Assembly: GCF_003248355.1 (NCBI RefSeq) | Contig: NZ_QKWY01000003.1 | Location: 62,001-126,000 of the forward strand | DNA from: Streptomyces sp. AC1-42W | GTDB taxonomy: Bacteria > Actinomycetota > Actinomycetes > Streptomycetales > Streptomycetaceae | Length of the DNA stretch: 64,000 nucleotides | Direction of reading: 5' to 3' | Shown: positions 22,831 to 31,710 of the stretch, one piece after another | Position numbering within the stretch: the stretch's first letter is position 1 | Layout of the letters: the number at the start of each line of letters is the position of its first letter | Program-made: the position numbers and the translations under genes | The notes under the pieces: model-generated | Seen by the model: the letters and a program-made list of their open reading frames with translations, nothing else | The model's database searches: none | What the model was told of the DNA's origin: nothing

Positions 22831-23614
22831 AGCCCGGGACTACGAGGCGGCCGCCCGTGACGGGGTCGGTGATGATGACGGAGGACAGGCCGAAGACCTC
22901 CTGGACCATCTCGGTGGTGACCACCTCGTCCGGTGCCCCCTGCGCGACGATGCGGCCGTTCTTCATGGCGACGAGGTGGTCGGCGTAGCGGACGGCCTGG
23001 TTCAGGTCGTGCAGGACGGCGACGACGGTGCGGCCGCGTTCGAGGTTGAGGCGGCGGACCAGGTCCAGGACCTCCACCTGGTGGGCGATGTCCAGATAGG
23101 TGGTGGGCTCGTCGAGCAGCAGCAGTTCGGTGTCCTGGGCCAGGGCCATGGCGATCCAGACGCGCTGGCGCTGGCCGCCGGAGAGTTCGTCCACCGGCCG
23201 GTCGGCGAGCGAGGCCGTGTTCGTACGCTCCAGGGCGTCGCCGACAGCCTGTTCGTCGGCCTCCGACCACTGCTGCCACCACTTCTGGTGCGGCTGGCGG
23301 CCGCGTGCGACGAGGTCGGCGACGGTGATGCCGTCCGGGGGCGTGGGGGTCTGCGGGAGTACGCCGATGGTCTGGGCGATCTGCTTGGCGGGCAGGCCGG
23401 CGAGTTCGCGGCCGTCCAGGAGCACGGAGCCGCGCTTCGGCTTCAGGAGGCGGCCGAGCGCCCGCAGGAGGGTGGACTTGCCGCAGGCGTTGGGCCCGAC
23501 GACGATCGTGACCTGGCCGTCCGGGATCTCCAGGTCCAGACCCTCGACGACGGTGCGGTCCTCGTAGGCCAGGGTCAGGTCGTGCGCCGAGAGGCGGCTG
23601 GCGGGACGGCTCAT
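22754..23614 (-). CDS. Siderophore ABC transporter ATP-binding protein
   Basis: 286-residue FecE/FepC-type ATPase. Walker A is VVGPNACGKSTLLRALG (canonical GPNGCGKST with Ala for Gly), signature LSGGQRQRVWIAMALAQ, Walker B ELLLLDEPTTYLD, and H-loop VAVLHDLNQA. It powers uptake of ferric siderophore through the two permeases encoded upstream. ATG 23614 overlaps the permease stop by 4 bp, so the operon is tightly coupled. A Gly/Ala/Pro-rich tail extends past the usual end. Expected to be induced by iron starvation. Confidence 0.93.
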   Translation of the reverse strand: MSRPASRLSAHDLTLAYEDRTVVEGLDLEIPDGQVTIVVGPNACGKSTLLRALGRLLKPKRGSVLLDGRELAGLPAKQIAQTIGVLPQTPTPPDGITVADLVARGRQPHQKWWQQWSEADEQAVGDALERTNTASLADRPVDELSGGQRQRVWIAMALAQDTELLLLDEPTTYLDIAHQVEVLDLVRRLNLERGRTVVAVLHDLNQAVRYADHLVAMKNGRIVAQGAPDEVVTTEMVQEVFGLSSVIITDPVTGGRLVVPGFSGQPAAPEKMARKTGPETEKAPTG

Positions 23615-24689
23615 GACGAGGTGCCTCCGGTACGGCTGCGGGTGCGGACGATGAGCCACATCAGGTACGGGGCGCCCACCACGGCGGTGAGGACTCCGGT
23701 CGGCAGCTCGATCGGGGAGAACAGGCGGCGGGCGAGCAGGTCCGCGACGACGACGATCAGCGCCCCCATGAGCGCCGACGACAGCAGCGGGGTCTGTGCC
23801 GTACGGGTGAGCCGGCGCGCGATCTGCGGGGCGAGCAGGGCGACGAAGTCGACCGGGCCGACCGCGCCGGTGGCCACCGACGCGAGGACGACGCCGAGCG
23901 CGGTCAGCCCGAGCCGTACCCGGCCCAGGCGGACGCCGAGCGCGGTCGCCGTGTCGTCGTCGAAGGAGGCGCTGCGCTGGGCGCGGGCCGCCCACATCGC
24001 CGCCGGGACACCGACCGCGAGGACGACGAGGAGCGGGCCCGCCTCCTCGTAGCCCCGGCTGTTGAGGGAGCCGGTCAGCCAGACCTTGGCCTGCTGGGCC
24101 ACCAGGTAGTCGCCCTTGGTGAGAAGCAGCTGGGTGAGCGAGCCGAGCGCGACCGAGACGCCGATGCCGACGAGGACGAAGCGCGAGGAGTGCAGTCCGC
24201 CGCGCCAGGCGAACACATACACGAGGAGGGCCGCCGCCATGCCGCCGGCGACGGAGACGTACGGCAGTGCGTCGGCGGCGACCAGGTTGAAGCTGAGCGC
24301 GGCGACGGTGGCGGCGCCCGCCCCGTGGGTGACGCCGATGACGTCGGGGCTGGCGAGCGGGTTGCGGGCGACGGTCTGCACCAGTGCCCCGGCGATGCCG
24401 AACGCGACGCCGGCGAGGAGGCCGACGACCAGGCGCGGCAGCCGCAGGGTGCCCACGACGAGTTCGTCCGGGCTGGGCAGGCCGAACAGTACGCGGACGA
24501 CTTCCCGGGGGCGACGAACGATTCGCCGACGCACAGGTAGGCCACGACCGCGCAGGCGAGCAGCGCCGTCAGGGAGGCGGCGACGACGACGGAGCGGCGG
24601 TGGAGGAGGAGGCTGGCACGTCCGCGCCGCAGCACGGTGTGCCCGGCGGGCCGCAGCCGGGCGGGGGCGAGGGTCGCGGGGTCGCTCAC
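23611..24689 (-). CDS. FecCD-type siderophore permease with frameshift
   Basis: Second permease of the iron importer. The N-terminus (MSDPATLAPARLRP, then the first helix VVVAASLTALLACAVVAYLC and GESFVAP) is in one frame. From RPREVVRVLFGLPSPDEL to the stop the other frame is used, with typical FecCD motifs (LRLPRLVVGLLAGVAFGIAG, NPLASPDVIGVTHGAG, VGPVDFVALLAPQIARRLT). The change falls at the GGG run corresponding to plus-strand 24504-24506; one more G would give the family sequence APGEVVRVLFG. The span of 1079 nt is one base short of 360 codons. GTG 24689 overlaps the previous stop by 4 bp. It is either a pseudogene or a sequence error. Confidence 0.8.
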
Positions 24690-25696
24690 GCGGCCACCAC
24701 CGTGCGGCGGCGGACGAGCGCGACCAGGAACGGCACGCCGATGAGGGCGGTCATGACCGCCACCGGTACCTCCGAGGGCGGGAAGAGGACGCGGCCGATC
24801 ACATCGGAGCCGAGGATCATCACCGGGCCGAGCAGGGCGGCCATCGGCAGGACCCAGCGGTGGGCGGTGCCCACCAGGGCGCGGGCGATGTGCGGGACGG
24901 CCAGTCCGGTGAAGGCGATCGGGCCGACCGCGGCGACGGCGGCGCCGGTGAGCACGGTGGCGCCGAGGGCGCCGAGGGCGCGCAGCCGGCCGACGTTGTT
25001 GCCGAGGTTGCGGGCGGCGTCGTCGCCGAGGGCGAGGGCGTCGAGTCCGCGAGCGACGGCCGCGACCAGCAGGACTCCGGCGAGCATGAACGGCCAGACC
25101 TGGCCGATCAGCTCGCCGTCGCGACCGCTGATGGAGCCGACCTGCCAGAAGCGGAACTCGTCGAGGGCGCGGGCGTTGGTGGTGGCGATCCCGGACACGA
25201 CCGAGGCGAGGAAGGCGTTCATCGCGGCGCCCGCGAGGGCGAGCTTGACCGGTGACGCCCCGCCGCGCCCGCCGCTGGCGACGGCGTACACGGCCACTCC
25301 GGCCACGGCGGAGCCGGCGAACGCGAACCAGACGTAGCCGCCCAGCGAGTGCACGCCGAAGAACGCGATGGCGGTCACCACGCCGACCGATGCGCCCTGG
25401 CTGATGCCGAGGATGCCGGGTTCGGCGATGGGGTTGCGGGTGATGCCCTGCATGACCGTTCCCGCGAGAGCGAGCGCGGCGCCGGCCAGGATGCCGACCA
25501 CCGTGCGGGGTACGCGCAGGGCGCGGACCACCTGGGCGTCGGCGCTGCCGCCGTCGTGGAACAGGGCCTGGATCGCGGCGCCCGGTGCGACGTGGCGGCT
25601 GCCGACGATGAGGCTCAGGAGGACGGCGACCAGCAGCATCGCCGCGCCGCCGAGCAGCCAGGCTGCCCGCCGGCGGGTGAGGGGGGAGGGCGGCAT
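24686..25696 (-). CDS. FecCD-type siderophore permease
   Basis: 336-residue polytopic permease of the FecCD/BtuC family with about ten helices. Motifs include LRVPRTVVGILAGAALALAG, RNPIAEPGILGISQGA, AAVGPIAFTGLAVPHIAR and the C-terminal FPPSEVPVAVMTALIGVPF. It forms the membrane channel with the neighbouring permease. ATG 25696 is about 30 bp after the binding-protein stop, and its own stop overlaps the next start by 4 bp. Confidence 0.93.
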   Translation of the reverse strand: MPPSPLTRRRAAWLLGGAAMLLVAVLLSLIVGSRHVAPGAAIQALFHDGGSADAQVVRALRVPRTVVGILAGAALALAGTVMQGITRNPIAEPGILGISQGASVGVVTAIAFFGVHSLGGYVWFAFAGSAVAGVAVYAVASGGRGGASPVKLALAGAAMNAFLASVVSGIATTNARALDEFRFWQVGSISGRDGELIGQVWPFMLAGVLLVAAVARGLDALALGDDAARNLGNNVGRLRALGALGATVLTGAAVAAVGPIAFTGLAVPHIARALVGTAHRWVLPMAALLGPVMILGSDVIGRVLFPPSEVPVAVMTALIGVPFLVALVRRRTVVAA

Positions 25697-25725
25697 GCGC
25701 CGGGCTCGCTCTCTTCTTGCGGTGC

Positions 25726-26769
25726 TCAGGCCGTCAGGTGCTTCTGGAGGTCGTCGAGGACCGCTTCGGCGGCGGTGACGCCGAGGCCCAGGTACCAGGT
25801 CTCGTCGGGGACGTCGAAGGCGTGCCCGTCCTTGACCGCCTTGAGGTTCTTCCACAGCGGGTTGGACTGGGCCTTGCTCTTGTCGGTGGCCTTCGCGTCG
25901 CCGTAGACGCCGGTGAAGATGTAGTCGGCGTCGGCCTGGTCGATGTTCTCGGCGCTGACCTCGGCGGCCAGGTCGGGGATGTCCTGGTTCGCGGGGCGCG
26001 GGATGCCGACGTCCTTGAGGATGGTGCCGATGAAGGAGGCGTTGGCGTAGAGGCGGATCAGCCCGTCGGGCAGGTAGCGGACCATCGACACGGTCGGCTT
26101 GTCGGCCCCGAGCTTCTCGCCGAGGGCCTCGGCCTTCTTCTTGTACGCGGCGAGGTTGGCCTCGGCCTGCGCGGTCTTGTCCAGCGCGGCGGCGTTGAGG
26201 AGGTAGTTCTCCTTCCAGGTGAAGCCGGGGCGGATGGAGAAGACGGTGGGCGCGATCTGCGACAGCTCGTCGTAGGAGTTGGCGGCGCGCAGCTGGCTGC
26301 CCAGGATCAGGTCGGGCTTGAGCGCGGCGATCGCCTCCAGGTTGAGGCTGTTGATGGTGCCGACGTTCTTGGGGGTGCCCGCGTCCTTTTTGAGGTACGA
26401 GGGGAGTTCCGGCGAGCCCTCGGTCGGGGCGAGGCCGACCGGCTTCACGCCGAGCGAGACGACGTTGTCGAGCTCGCCGACGTCGAGGACGACGACCCGC
26501 TGGGGCTGCGCCTTGATCTCGGTGCTGCCCATGGCGTGCTTGACCGTACGGGGCCACTCGCCGGGCTGGGCGTCGGTGCCGAGCGCGGCGGTCTTCTCGG
26601 CGGCGTCGCCGAAGTCCTTGCCGCCCTTGGCGACGGACTTGGAGTCCTTCGTCCCCTGGGCGGACGAGCCCTGGTCGTCCCCGGAGGAATCGGCGCCGCA
26701 CGCGGCGAGGGAGAGTGCGGCAGCGACGGCGAGGGCTACTGCGGCGGTACCACGGCGCCGATATGACAT
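25726..26769 (-). CDS. Iron-siderophore substrate-binding lipoprotein
   Basis: 347-residue extracellular binding protein of the FepB/FhuD class. The lipobox is LSLAAC with Cys near residue 24, after a basic n-region (MSYRRRG) and a hydrophobic helix; a Ser/Gly/Asp-rich linker follows. The periplasmic-binding fold is recognised by RVVVLDVGELDNVVSLGVKP, AIAALKPDLILGSQL, and YIFTGVYGD near the end. It captures ferric siderophore at the membrane surface for the two permeases and ATPase encoded downstream. The iron box lies 34-52 bp before its ATG, so this is the first gene of the operon. Confidence 0.92.
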   Translation of the reverse strand: MSYRRRGTAAVALAVAAALSLAACGADSSGDDQGSSAQGTKDSKSVAKGGKDFGDAAEKTAALGTDAQPGEWPRTVKHAMGSTEIKAQPQRVVVLDVGELDNVVSLGVKPVGLAPTEGSPELPSYLKKDAGTPKNVGTINSLNLEAIAALKPDLILGSQLRAANSYDELSQIAPTVFSIRPGFTWKENYLLNAAALDKTAQAEANLAAYKKKAEALGEKLGADKPTVSMVRYLPDGLIRLYANASFIGTILKDVGIPRPANQDIPDLAAEVSAENIDQADADYIFTGVYGDAKATDKSKAQSNPLWKNLKAVKDGHAFDVPDETWYLGLGVTAAEAVLDDLQKHLTA

Positions 26770-26802
26770 GAACGTATCTCCAGTTGGTTCACCTTTAAAG
26801 AA

Positions 26803-26821
26803 TTAGGCGAGCCTCACTTTA
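26803..26821 (-). promoter_or_regulatory. IdeR/DmdR iron box
   Basis: TTAGGCGAGCCTCACTTTA matches the consensus iron box TTAGGTTAGGCTAACCTAA at 13 of 19 positions, plus the permitted C in the central S position, including both outer half-site cores. It lies 34-52 bp upstream of the siderophore-binding lipoprotein start, so iron-dependent repression by a DmdR/IdeR protein is expected. Confidence 0.75.
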
Positions 26822-26894
26822 TGCCAACGTTATCGGCGCGGAACCAGGCGGGGTAACACGTTCCAGCCATCGACCGATGGCCGGTTCCGGCCCG

Positions 26895-27638
26895 TCAGAA
26901 GAGGGCGTCGGCCAGCATGAAGGCCGCGACCGCCAGCAGGGCCCAGGCGAAGAGGCGTCGCAGGGTGCTGCCACTGAGGCGTTGGGCGTACCGCTTGCCG
27001 TCCCAGGCGCCGAGGATCGCGGCGGCGGTGAAGGGAGCGATGACGGCCCAGTCCAGATGCATGCCGCTGCCGGCACGGGCGCCCAGCGCGGCGATCGAGT
27101 TGACGGTGATGACCAGCAGGCTGGTGCCGATGGCCCGGCGCATGGGGAGGTTCAGCACCCGGACCAGCGCCGGTACGGCGAGGAAGCCGCCGCCCACCCC
27201 CAGCAGCCCGGTCACCGCGCCGAGGCCGGCCCCGGCGGCGCCCGCCTTCGCGGGGCGCACCTCGCCCGTGGCCGGGGCGGCCGCGGGGCGCAGCATGCGC
27301 AGGGCGGCGAGGCCCGCGATACCGGCGAAGGCGAAGGTCAGGAGCGCCTGGGGCAGATGGCCCGCGGCCAGGCCCGCGAGCATGGCGGGGACGATGCCCG
27401 CCGACGCGAACAGCAGCCCGGTCCGCCAGGCCACGTTGCCGTCGCGGGCGTGCCCGGCGAGCGAGGTCAGGGACGTCACGGTCACGATGATCAGGCTGGC
27501 GGTGATGGCGTCGGCCGCCGGCATACCGATGAGGTAGGTCAGGGCGGGGACCGCCAGGACGCTGCCGCCACCGCCGAGGCCGCCGAGGGCCAGGCCGACG
27601 ACGGTTCCGGCGACGAGCGCGAGGATCAGGGCGGTCAT
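26895..27638 (-). CDS. TauE/SafE family anion exporter
   Basis: 247-residue membrane protein of the sulfite exporter TauE/SafE (TSUP) family with about eight helices. The duplicated family motif is visible as LALGGLGGGGSVLAVPALTY and TGLLGVGGGFLAVPALV. In this setting it probably exports sulfite or thiosulfate produced by the persulfide dioxygenase and rhodaneses. ATG 27638 overlaps the rhodanese stop by 4 bp. It is the last gene of the sulfur cluster. Confidence 0.88.
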   Translation of the reverse strand: MTALILALVAGTVVGLALGGLGGGGSVLAVPALTYLIGMPAADAITASLIIVTVTSLTSLAGHARDGNVAWRTGLLFASAGIVPAMLAGLAAGHLPQALLTFAFAGIAGLAALRMLRPAAAPATGEVRPAKAGAAGAGLGAVTGLLGVGGGFLAVPALVRVLNLPMRRAIGTSLLVITVNSIAALGARAGSGMHLDWAVIAPFTAAAILGAWDGKRYAQRLSGSTLRRLFAWALLAVAAFMLADALF

Positions 27639-28054
27639 GCCACACAGCCCTCGCGTCCGGCCCCGGCGACGACCGGGTGTCCGGCGGCGGCCCACCGCTT
27701 CATGCCGCCCTTGACGTCCACCGCGTCCGCGCCCCGTGCGCCGAGGAGCGCGACGGCCCGCTGCGAGCGGTTCCCGCTGCGGCATATGACCACCAGCGGC
27801 CGCCCCCGGACGGCCCGGGGCAGGGGCGCCCCGGCGGCCAGGCCGGACAGCGGCGCGTGCACGGCGCCGGGGGCCCGCCCGGCGTCCCACTCGTTCCGCT
27901 CGCGTACGTCCAGGAGTACGGCCGGGGCGTCGGGGCCGTCGGTGCGGCGGTGGGCCTCCTCGACGGTGACGCGTTTCTTGTCCCGACCGGTGTCCCGGCC
28001 GGTCTTGTCCCGGCCGGTGTCCCGGGTCGTGTTTCGGGAGAACAGGGGCAGCAT
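27635..28054 (-). CDS. Single-domain rhodanese
   Basis: 139-residue sulfurtransferase domain protein. The active-site Cys is in VVICRSGNRSQ (about residue 94), with AVLLDVRERNEWDAGRAPGA upstream and DVKGGMKRWAAAGHPV at the end. The N-terminus is unusual: residues 9-26 repeat the unit RDTGRDK, encoded by a short tandem DNA repeat at about 27979-28026. It moves sulfane sulfur between persulfide carriers. Its stop overlaps the TauE start by 4 bp. Confidence 0.85.
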   Translation of the reverse strand: MLPLFSRNTTRDTGRDKTGRDTGRDKKRVTVEEAHRRTDGPDAPAVLLDVRERNEWDAGRAPGAVHAPLSGLAAGAPLPRAVRGRPLVVICRSGNRSQRAVALLGARGADAVDVKGGMKRWAAAGHPVVAGAGREGCVA

Positions 28055-28157
28055 GACGGGCCTCTCGACGTGCGGTCGTACGGGGGTGGGGCGGGGGGTT
28101 ACGGGGATGGGTCGTCCGGGTCCGCCGCACGGTGGCGGTCCGGCCGGGCGGGTCCGC

Positions 28158-29516
28158 TCAGTCCGTGACGACCGGGAGGCCGGCGGCGGTGGCGGCGTCG
28201 AAGCCGTCGTCCACGGCGACCACGTCGCGGCCTGCGGCGTCCAGGAGGGAGGCGGCGATCGCGGCGCGCATGCCGCCCGCGCAGTGCACCCACACGGTGC
28301 CCGCCGGGACCTCGCCCAGGCGCTGGTGCAGCTGGTGGACCGGGATGTGCACGGACCCCTCGACGTACCCGGTGGCGCGCTCGGAGTCGCGGCGCACGTC
28401 GAGCACGACGACGTCGCCGGTCCCCCGCGCGGCGAGCCCGGCGAAGGTGGAGCGGGGGAAGGAGGCCGGGGCGCTGTCCTCGCCGGCCCACTCCCGGGGG
28501 GTGCCGACGGCGGCGGCCGCCGGCCGGTCGATGCCGACCCGTACCAGCTCGCGCTGGGCGGCGGCCAGTTGCCCGGGGGACTCGGCGAGCAGGGTCACCG
28601 GCTTGCCCCACGGGATCATCCAGGCGAGGTAGGTGGCGATCTTGCCGTCCGCCTCGAAGTTGAGGCTCCCGGCGACATGGCCCTCGGCGAACGCGACGCG
28701 GTTGCGCAGGTCCACCACCCACTCACCGGCGGCGAGCCGGGCGGCGATCCCGGCGGCGGCCGCGACGGGCGGGGGCGTCAGGTCCACCGGGGCGGGACCC
28801 GACGCGTTGACCGGGCCCATGTGCGCGTAGTACGCGGGCACGTCCTCCAGGCCGGCCATGATCTCGGCGACGAAGGTGTCGGCGTCGGTGGTGAGCGCGC
28901 TGTTCACGGCCTTCTCCCGGCCGATCGTCGTACGGTCGCCCTCGGCCTGCGCGGAGGAGCAGAAGCTGCCGAAGCCATGGGTCGGCAGCACCGCCGTCGC
29001 GTCCGGCAGCCCGGCCGCCAGCCGGTGCGCGGAGGCGTGCTGCGCGCGGGCCAGCTCCTCGGTCAGCCGGGGCTCCACCAGGTCGGGGCGGCCCACGGTG
29101 CCGATCAGCAGCGAGCCGCCGGTGAACGCGGCGACCGGGGTCCCGTGCTCCTCCAGGACGTACGCGGTGTGGTGCGGGGTGTGTCCGGGCGTGGCGGCGG
29201 CCCGCAGCACCAGGCCGGCGTCCACCGGCACGGTGTCGCCGTCCGCCACCGGCGTACGGGCGAAGGAGACGTGGGCCCCGGCCGGGACGAGGTAGGAGGC
29301 TCCCGTGGCCCTGGCCAGGTCCAGGCCGCCGGTCACGTAGTCGTTGTGGATGTGCGTCTCCACGACATGGGTGATGCGTACGCCGCGCCGGGCGGCGGCC
29401 ACCAGGATCTGGTCGAAGTCGCGCGGGGGGTCCACGGCCACGGCCGTCTCGGTACCGCCGGCCAGGTAGTGGCGGTTGCCCAGGCCCTCCAGTTCGACGG
29501 TGTCGATGAAGAACAC
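28158..29516 (-). CDS. Persulfide dioxygenase-like MBL protein fused to two rhodanese domains
   Basis: 452-residue fusion. Residues 1-240 or so are an ETHE1-type metallo-beta-lactamase domain with metal motif THIHND, GHTPHH and LPTHGFGSFC; it oxidises glutathione-like or low-molecular-weight persulfides to sulfite. Two rhodanese domains follow: the first (about 265-350) lacks a catalytic Cys (TLLAESPG), the second (about 365-452) has VHCAGGMRAA. The start is GTG 29516 with AAAGGAG upstream, which makes the N-terminus FFIDTVELEGLGNRHY. CsoR-type operators lie 22-68 bp before it. Confidence 0.88.
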   Translation of the reverse strand: MFFIDTVELEGLGNRHYLAGGTETAVAVDPPRDFDQILVAAARRGVRITHVVETHIHNDYVTGGLDLARATGASYLVPAGAHVSFARTPVADGDTVPVDAGLVLRAAATPGHTPHHTAYVLEEHGTPVAAFTGGSLLIGTVGRPDLVEPRLTEELARAQHASAHRLAAGLPDATAVLPTHGFGSFCSSAQAEGDRTTIGREKAVNSALTTDADTFVAEIMAGLEDVPAYYAHMGPVNASGPAPVDLTPPPVAAAAGIAARLAAGEWVVDLRNRVAFAEGHVAGSLNFEADGKIATYLAWMIPWGKPVTLLAESPGQLAAAQRELVRVGIDRPAAAAVGTPREWAGEDSAPASFPRSTFAGLAARGTGDVVVLDVRRDSERATGYVEGSVHIPVHQLHQRLGEVPAGTVWVHCAGGMRAAIAASLLDAAGRDVVAVDDGFDAATAAGLPVVTD

Positions 29517-29537
29517 GGAGCTGCTCCTTTCCTCGTG

Positions 29538-29584
29538 ATACCCCCCTGGGTATTTATGGGAACCAATTATACCCAGGGGGGTAT
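29538..29584. promoter_or_regulatory. Pair of CsoR/CstR-type operators in inverted orientation
   Basis: ATACCCCCCTGGGTAT (29538-29553) and its exact reverse complement ATACCCAGGGGGGTAT (29569-29584), 31 bp apart. This is the ATACCCC-type palindrome bound by CsoR-family repressors. They lie between the GTG of the persulfide dioxygenase and the preceding gene, so they should gate that promoter. In this sulfur-gene setting a persulfide-sensing CstR-type member is likely. Confidence 0.8.
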
Positions 29585-29660
29585 TTCTCGGGCATGCGGG
29601 GTGTGCGGCAGATCTCCACCGAGAGGGGTGGAACCGCTGGTCAGGGCATGTGCGGCCCGC

Positions 29661-30236
29661 TCACGACCCGTCGCGGAGCGAGGCGATGACCGTACGGACG
29701 TCGGTGCGCGGGCCCCGGTTGTACGGGAGCTTGGAGAGCATCATGCCCATGGCGCAGGTGTTGCTGAGCGCGGCGAAGGTGAGTCCGGCGCCGACCGCGG
29801 TGCCTATCAGGTGCACGCCGGGCACGAAGAAGCCCACGACCCCGCTGACCAGCACGATCGAACCGGCGACGAGGCGGACCTGCCGTTCCAGCTCCCAGCG
29901 CCGCCGACCGCGGTTGACCGGCGCGCCGGCCGCCTCCCAGGCCATCATGCCGCCGTCCAGGACCCGCAGGTTCGGCAGGCCGGCGTCGGCGAGCGCCTCC
30001 TCGGCCTGGGTGGCGCGGGTGCCGGAGCGGCAGACCAGCACCACGTCCTGGTCCAGGTGCCGCCCCAGCTCCATGCGGTGCTCGCGCAGGGTGTCCAGCG
30101 GCACGTTGCAGGCGCCGGGGATGTGTCCGGCCTCGAACTCGCCGGACGTCCGCACGTCCAGCAGGCGGGGGCCGTCACCGGTCCCCAGCAGGTGCTGAAG
30201 GGCGGCGGGCGTGAAGGCGGGGGTGTCGGTCGTCAT
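29661..30236 (-). CDS. Rhodanese fused to a DUF2892-type membrane segment
   Basis: 191-residue protein. The N-terminal rhodanese (about 1-115) has the active-site Cys in VVLVCRSGTRATQ and the end VLDGGMMAWEAAGAPV. The C-terminal part has two hydrophobic helices (LVAGSIVLVSGVVGFFV and LIGTAVGAGLTFAALSNTCA), as in DUF2892 membrane rhodaneses, which anchors sulfur transfer at the membrane. ATG 30236 has GGAG about 10 nt upstream. It is the second gene after the operators at 31711-31811. Confidence 0.85.
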   Translation of the reverse strand: MTTDTPAFTPAALQHLLGTGDGPRLLDVRTSGEFEAGHIPGACNVPLDTLREHRMELGRHLDQDVVLVCRSGTRATQAEEALADAGLPNLRVLDGGMMAWEAAGAPVNRGRRRWELERQVRLVAGSIVLVSGVVGFFVPGVHLIGTAVGAGLTFAALSNTCAMGMMLSKLPYNRGPRTDVRTVIASLRDGS

Positions 30237-30274
30237 ACGGAGTGCGCTCCTTGGGATTGAGAGGGGGGGGAGGT

Positions 30275-31675
30275 TCAGGCGGCGGCGGGCGTGTTGAGCG
30301 GCGTGTTGAGCAGGGCCCAGGCGGCCCAGCCGCCGAGTACGTCGGAGACGTCGTCGAAGCCGTGGTGGCGCAGCAGGCTCGCGGCGATCGAGGAGCGGTG
30401 GCCGCCCGCGCAGTGCAGGACCAGCGGCCGGTCGCGCGGGATCTCGTCCAGCCGGGCGGGCAACTCGCCGAGCGCGATGTGCAGCGCGCCCTCGATGGAC
30501 CCGTTCTCGGCGCGCTCGCCGCAGTTGCGGACGTCGACGACGAGCGGCGGGTTGGCCCCGTCCAGCTCGGCGCGCAGCCGGGCGGCGGTGAGGCGGCCGG
30601 CGGGGACGACCTCGTCGGCCATCGCCTCCAGCGCCTCGTCGGGCGCGGCGAGGTAGCCGGCGACGCGGTCGAAGCCGATCCGGGCGAGCCGGGTGACGAT
30701 CTCCTCCTCGCGGCCCTCCGGCGCCACGACCAGGACCTCGGCCCCGAGCGGCAGCACGGTGCCGGCCTGCTCGGCGAACCTGCCGTCCGCCGGGACGTTG
30801 ACCGCGCCGCGCAGATGGCCGGCGGCGAACTCCTGCGGGTCGCGTGCGTCCACGACCACCGCGCCGGCCGCGCGCCGGGCCAGGACGTCCGCCGGGTCCA
30901 GCGCGCGCGGCGCGGTCGCCGGGTCGAACAGCTCCCGCGTGCGGCGGTTGAGGTCGGCGTCGTAGGCGAAGTACCCGGGGGCCGCCGACTGCCCGGCGGT
31001 GACGAGCGCGACGAAGTCCGGCTCGCTCATCGGCGCGCAGGCGTAGTTCGTGGCGCGCTGCTCGCCGATGGTGGACTGCCGCTCGGTGGACAGGTTCTTG
31101 CCGCAGGAGGAGCCGGCGCCGTGGGCGGGGAAGACGCGCACCTCGTCGGGCAGGCCCATCAGCTTGCGCTGCACGCTGTCGTGGAGCATCGCGCCCAGCT
31201 CGGCGGCGGTCACCCCGACCGACGCGAGCAGGTCGGGGCGGCCGACGTCCCCGATGAACAGCGCGTCGCCGGTCAGCACGCCGTACGGGACGCTGTCCTC
31301 GGCACGCTCGTACACCAGCACGCTGATCGACTCCGGTGTGTGGCCGGGCGTCTCCATGATCTTGAGCGTCACGTCGCCGAGGGAGATGGTGTCGCCGTCG
31401 GCCAGCGGGCGGATCGCGTACTCGGTCTCGGCCCGGCGCCCGTATCCGATCCACGCGCCCGTGCGGTCGGCCACCTCCAGGTGTCCGGCGACGAAGTCGG
31501 CGTGGAAGTGCGTGTTGATGACGCCGACCACGGTGAAGCCCCGCGCCTCGGCGTCGCGCAGGTACTCGGACACGTCCCGGCGCGGGTCCACGACGACCGC
31601 CCGGCCGGTGCCCTCGTCCGCGATCATGTACGACGCGTGGGACAGGCACTCGAGGTAGTACTGCGAGAAGAACAC
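30275..31675 (-). CDS. MBL-fold persulfide dioxygenase/rhodanese fusion, second copy
   Basis: 466-residue fusion with the same plan as the protein at 28158-29516. It has an N-terminal MBL domain (NTHFHADFVAGH, METPGHTPES, FPAHGAGSSCGKN), a middle rhodanese without Cys at the loop (LVVAPEGREEE) and a C-terminal rhodanese with active VLHCAGGHRSSIAAS. It is closest to the longer bacterial MBL-rhodanese proteins linked to persulfide oxidation. GTG 31675 has GGAGG 5 nt upstream. Three CsoR-type operators precede it. The two paralogues may differ in substrate. Confidence 0.88.
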   Translation of the reverse strand: MFFSQYYLECLSHASYMIADEGTGRAVVVDPRRDVSEYLRDAEARGFTVVGVINTHFHADFVAGHLEVADRTGAWIGYGRRAETEYAIRPLADGDTISLGDVTLKIMETPGHTPESISVLVYERAEDSVPYGVLTGDALFIGDVGRPDLLASVGVTAAELGAMLHDSVQRKLMGLPDEVRVFPAHGAGSSCGKNLSTERQSTIGEQRATNYACAPMSEPDFVALVTAGQSAAPGYFAYDADLNRRTRELFDPATAPRALDPADVLARRAAGAVVVDARDPQEFAAGHLRGAVNVPADGRFAEQAGTVLPLGAEVLVVAPEGREEEIVTRLARIGFDRVAGYLAAPDEALEAMADEVVPAGRLTAARLRAELDGANPPLVVDVRNCGERAENGSIEGALHIALGELPARLDEIPRDRPLVLHCAGGHRSSIAASLLRHHGFDDVSDVLGGWAAWALLNTPLNTPAAA

Positions 31676-31710
31676 GGAAGCCTCCGAAGCGGGACGGTTC
31701 TCGGGGTTTG

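Noticed and set aside
26877..30260. 1127-codon plus-strand frame
   Set aside because: It covers the whole minus-strand sulfur cluster in antisense; no domain is recognisable.
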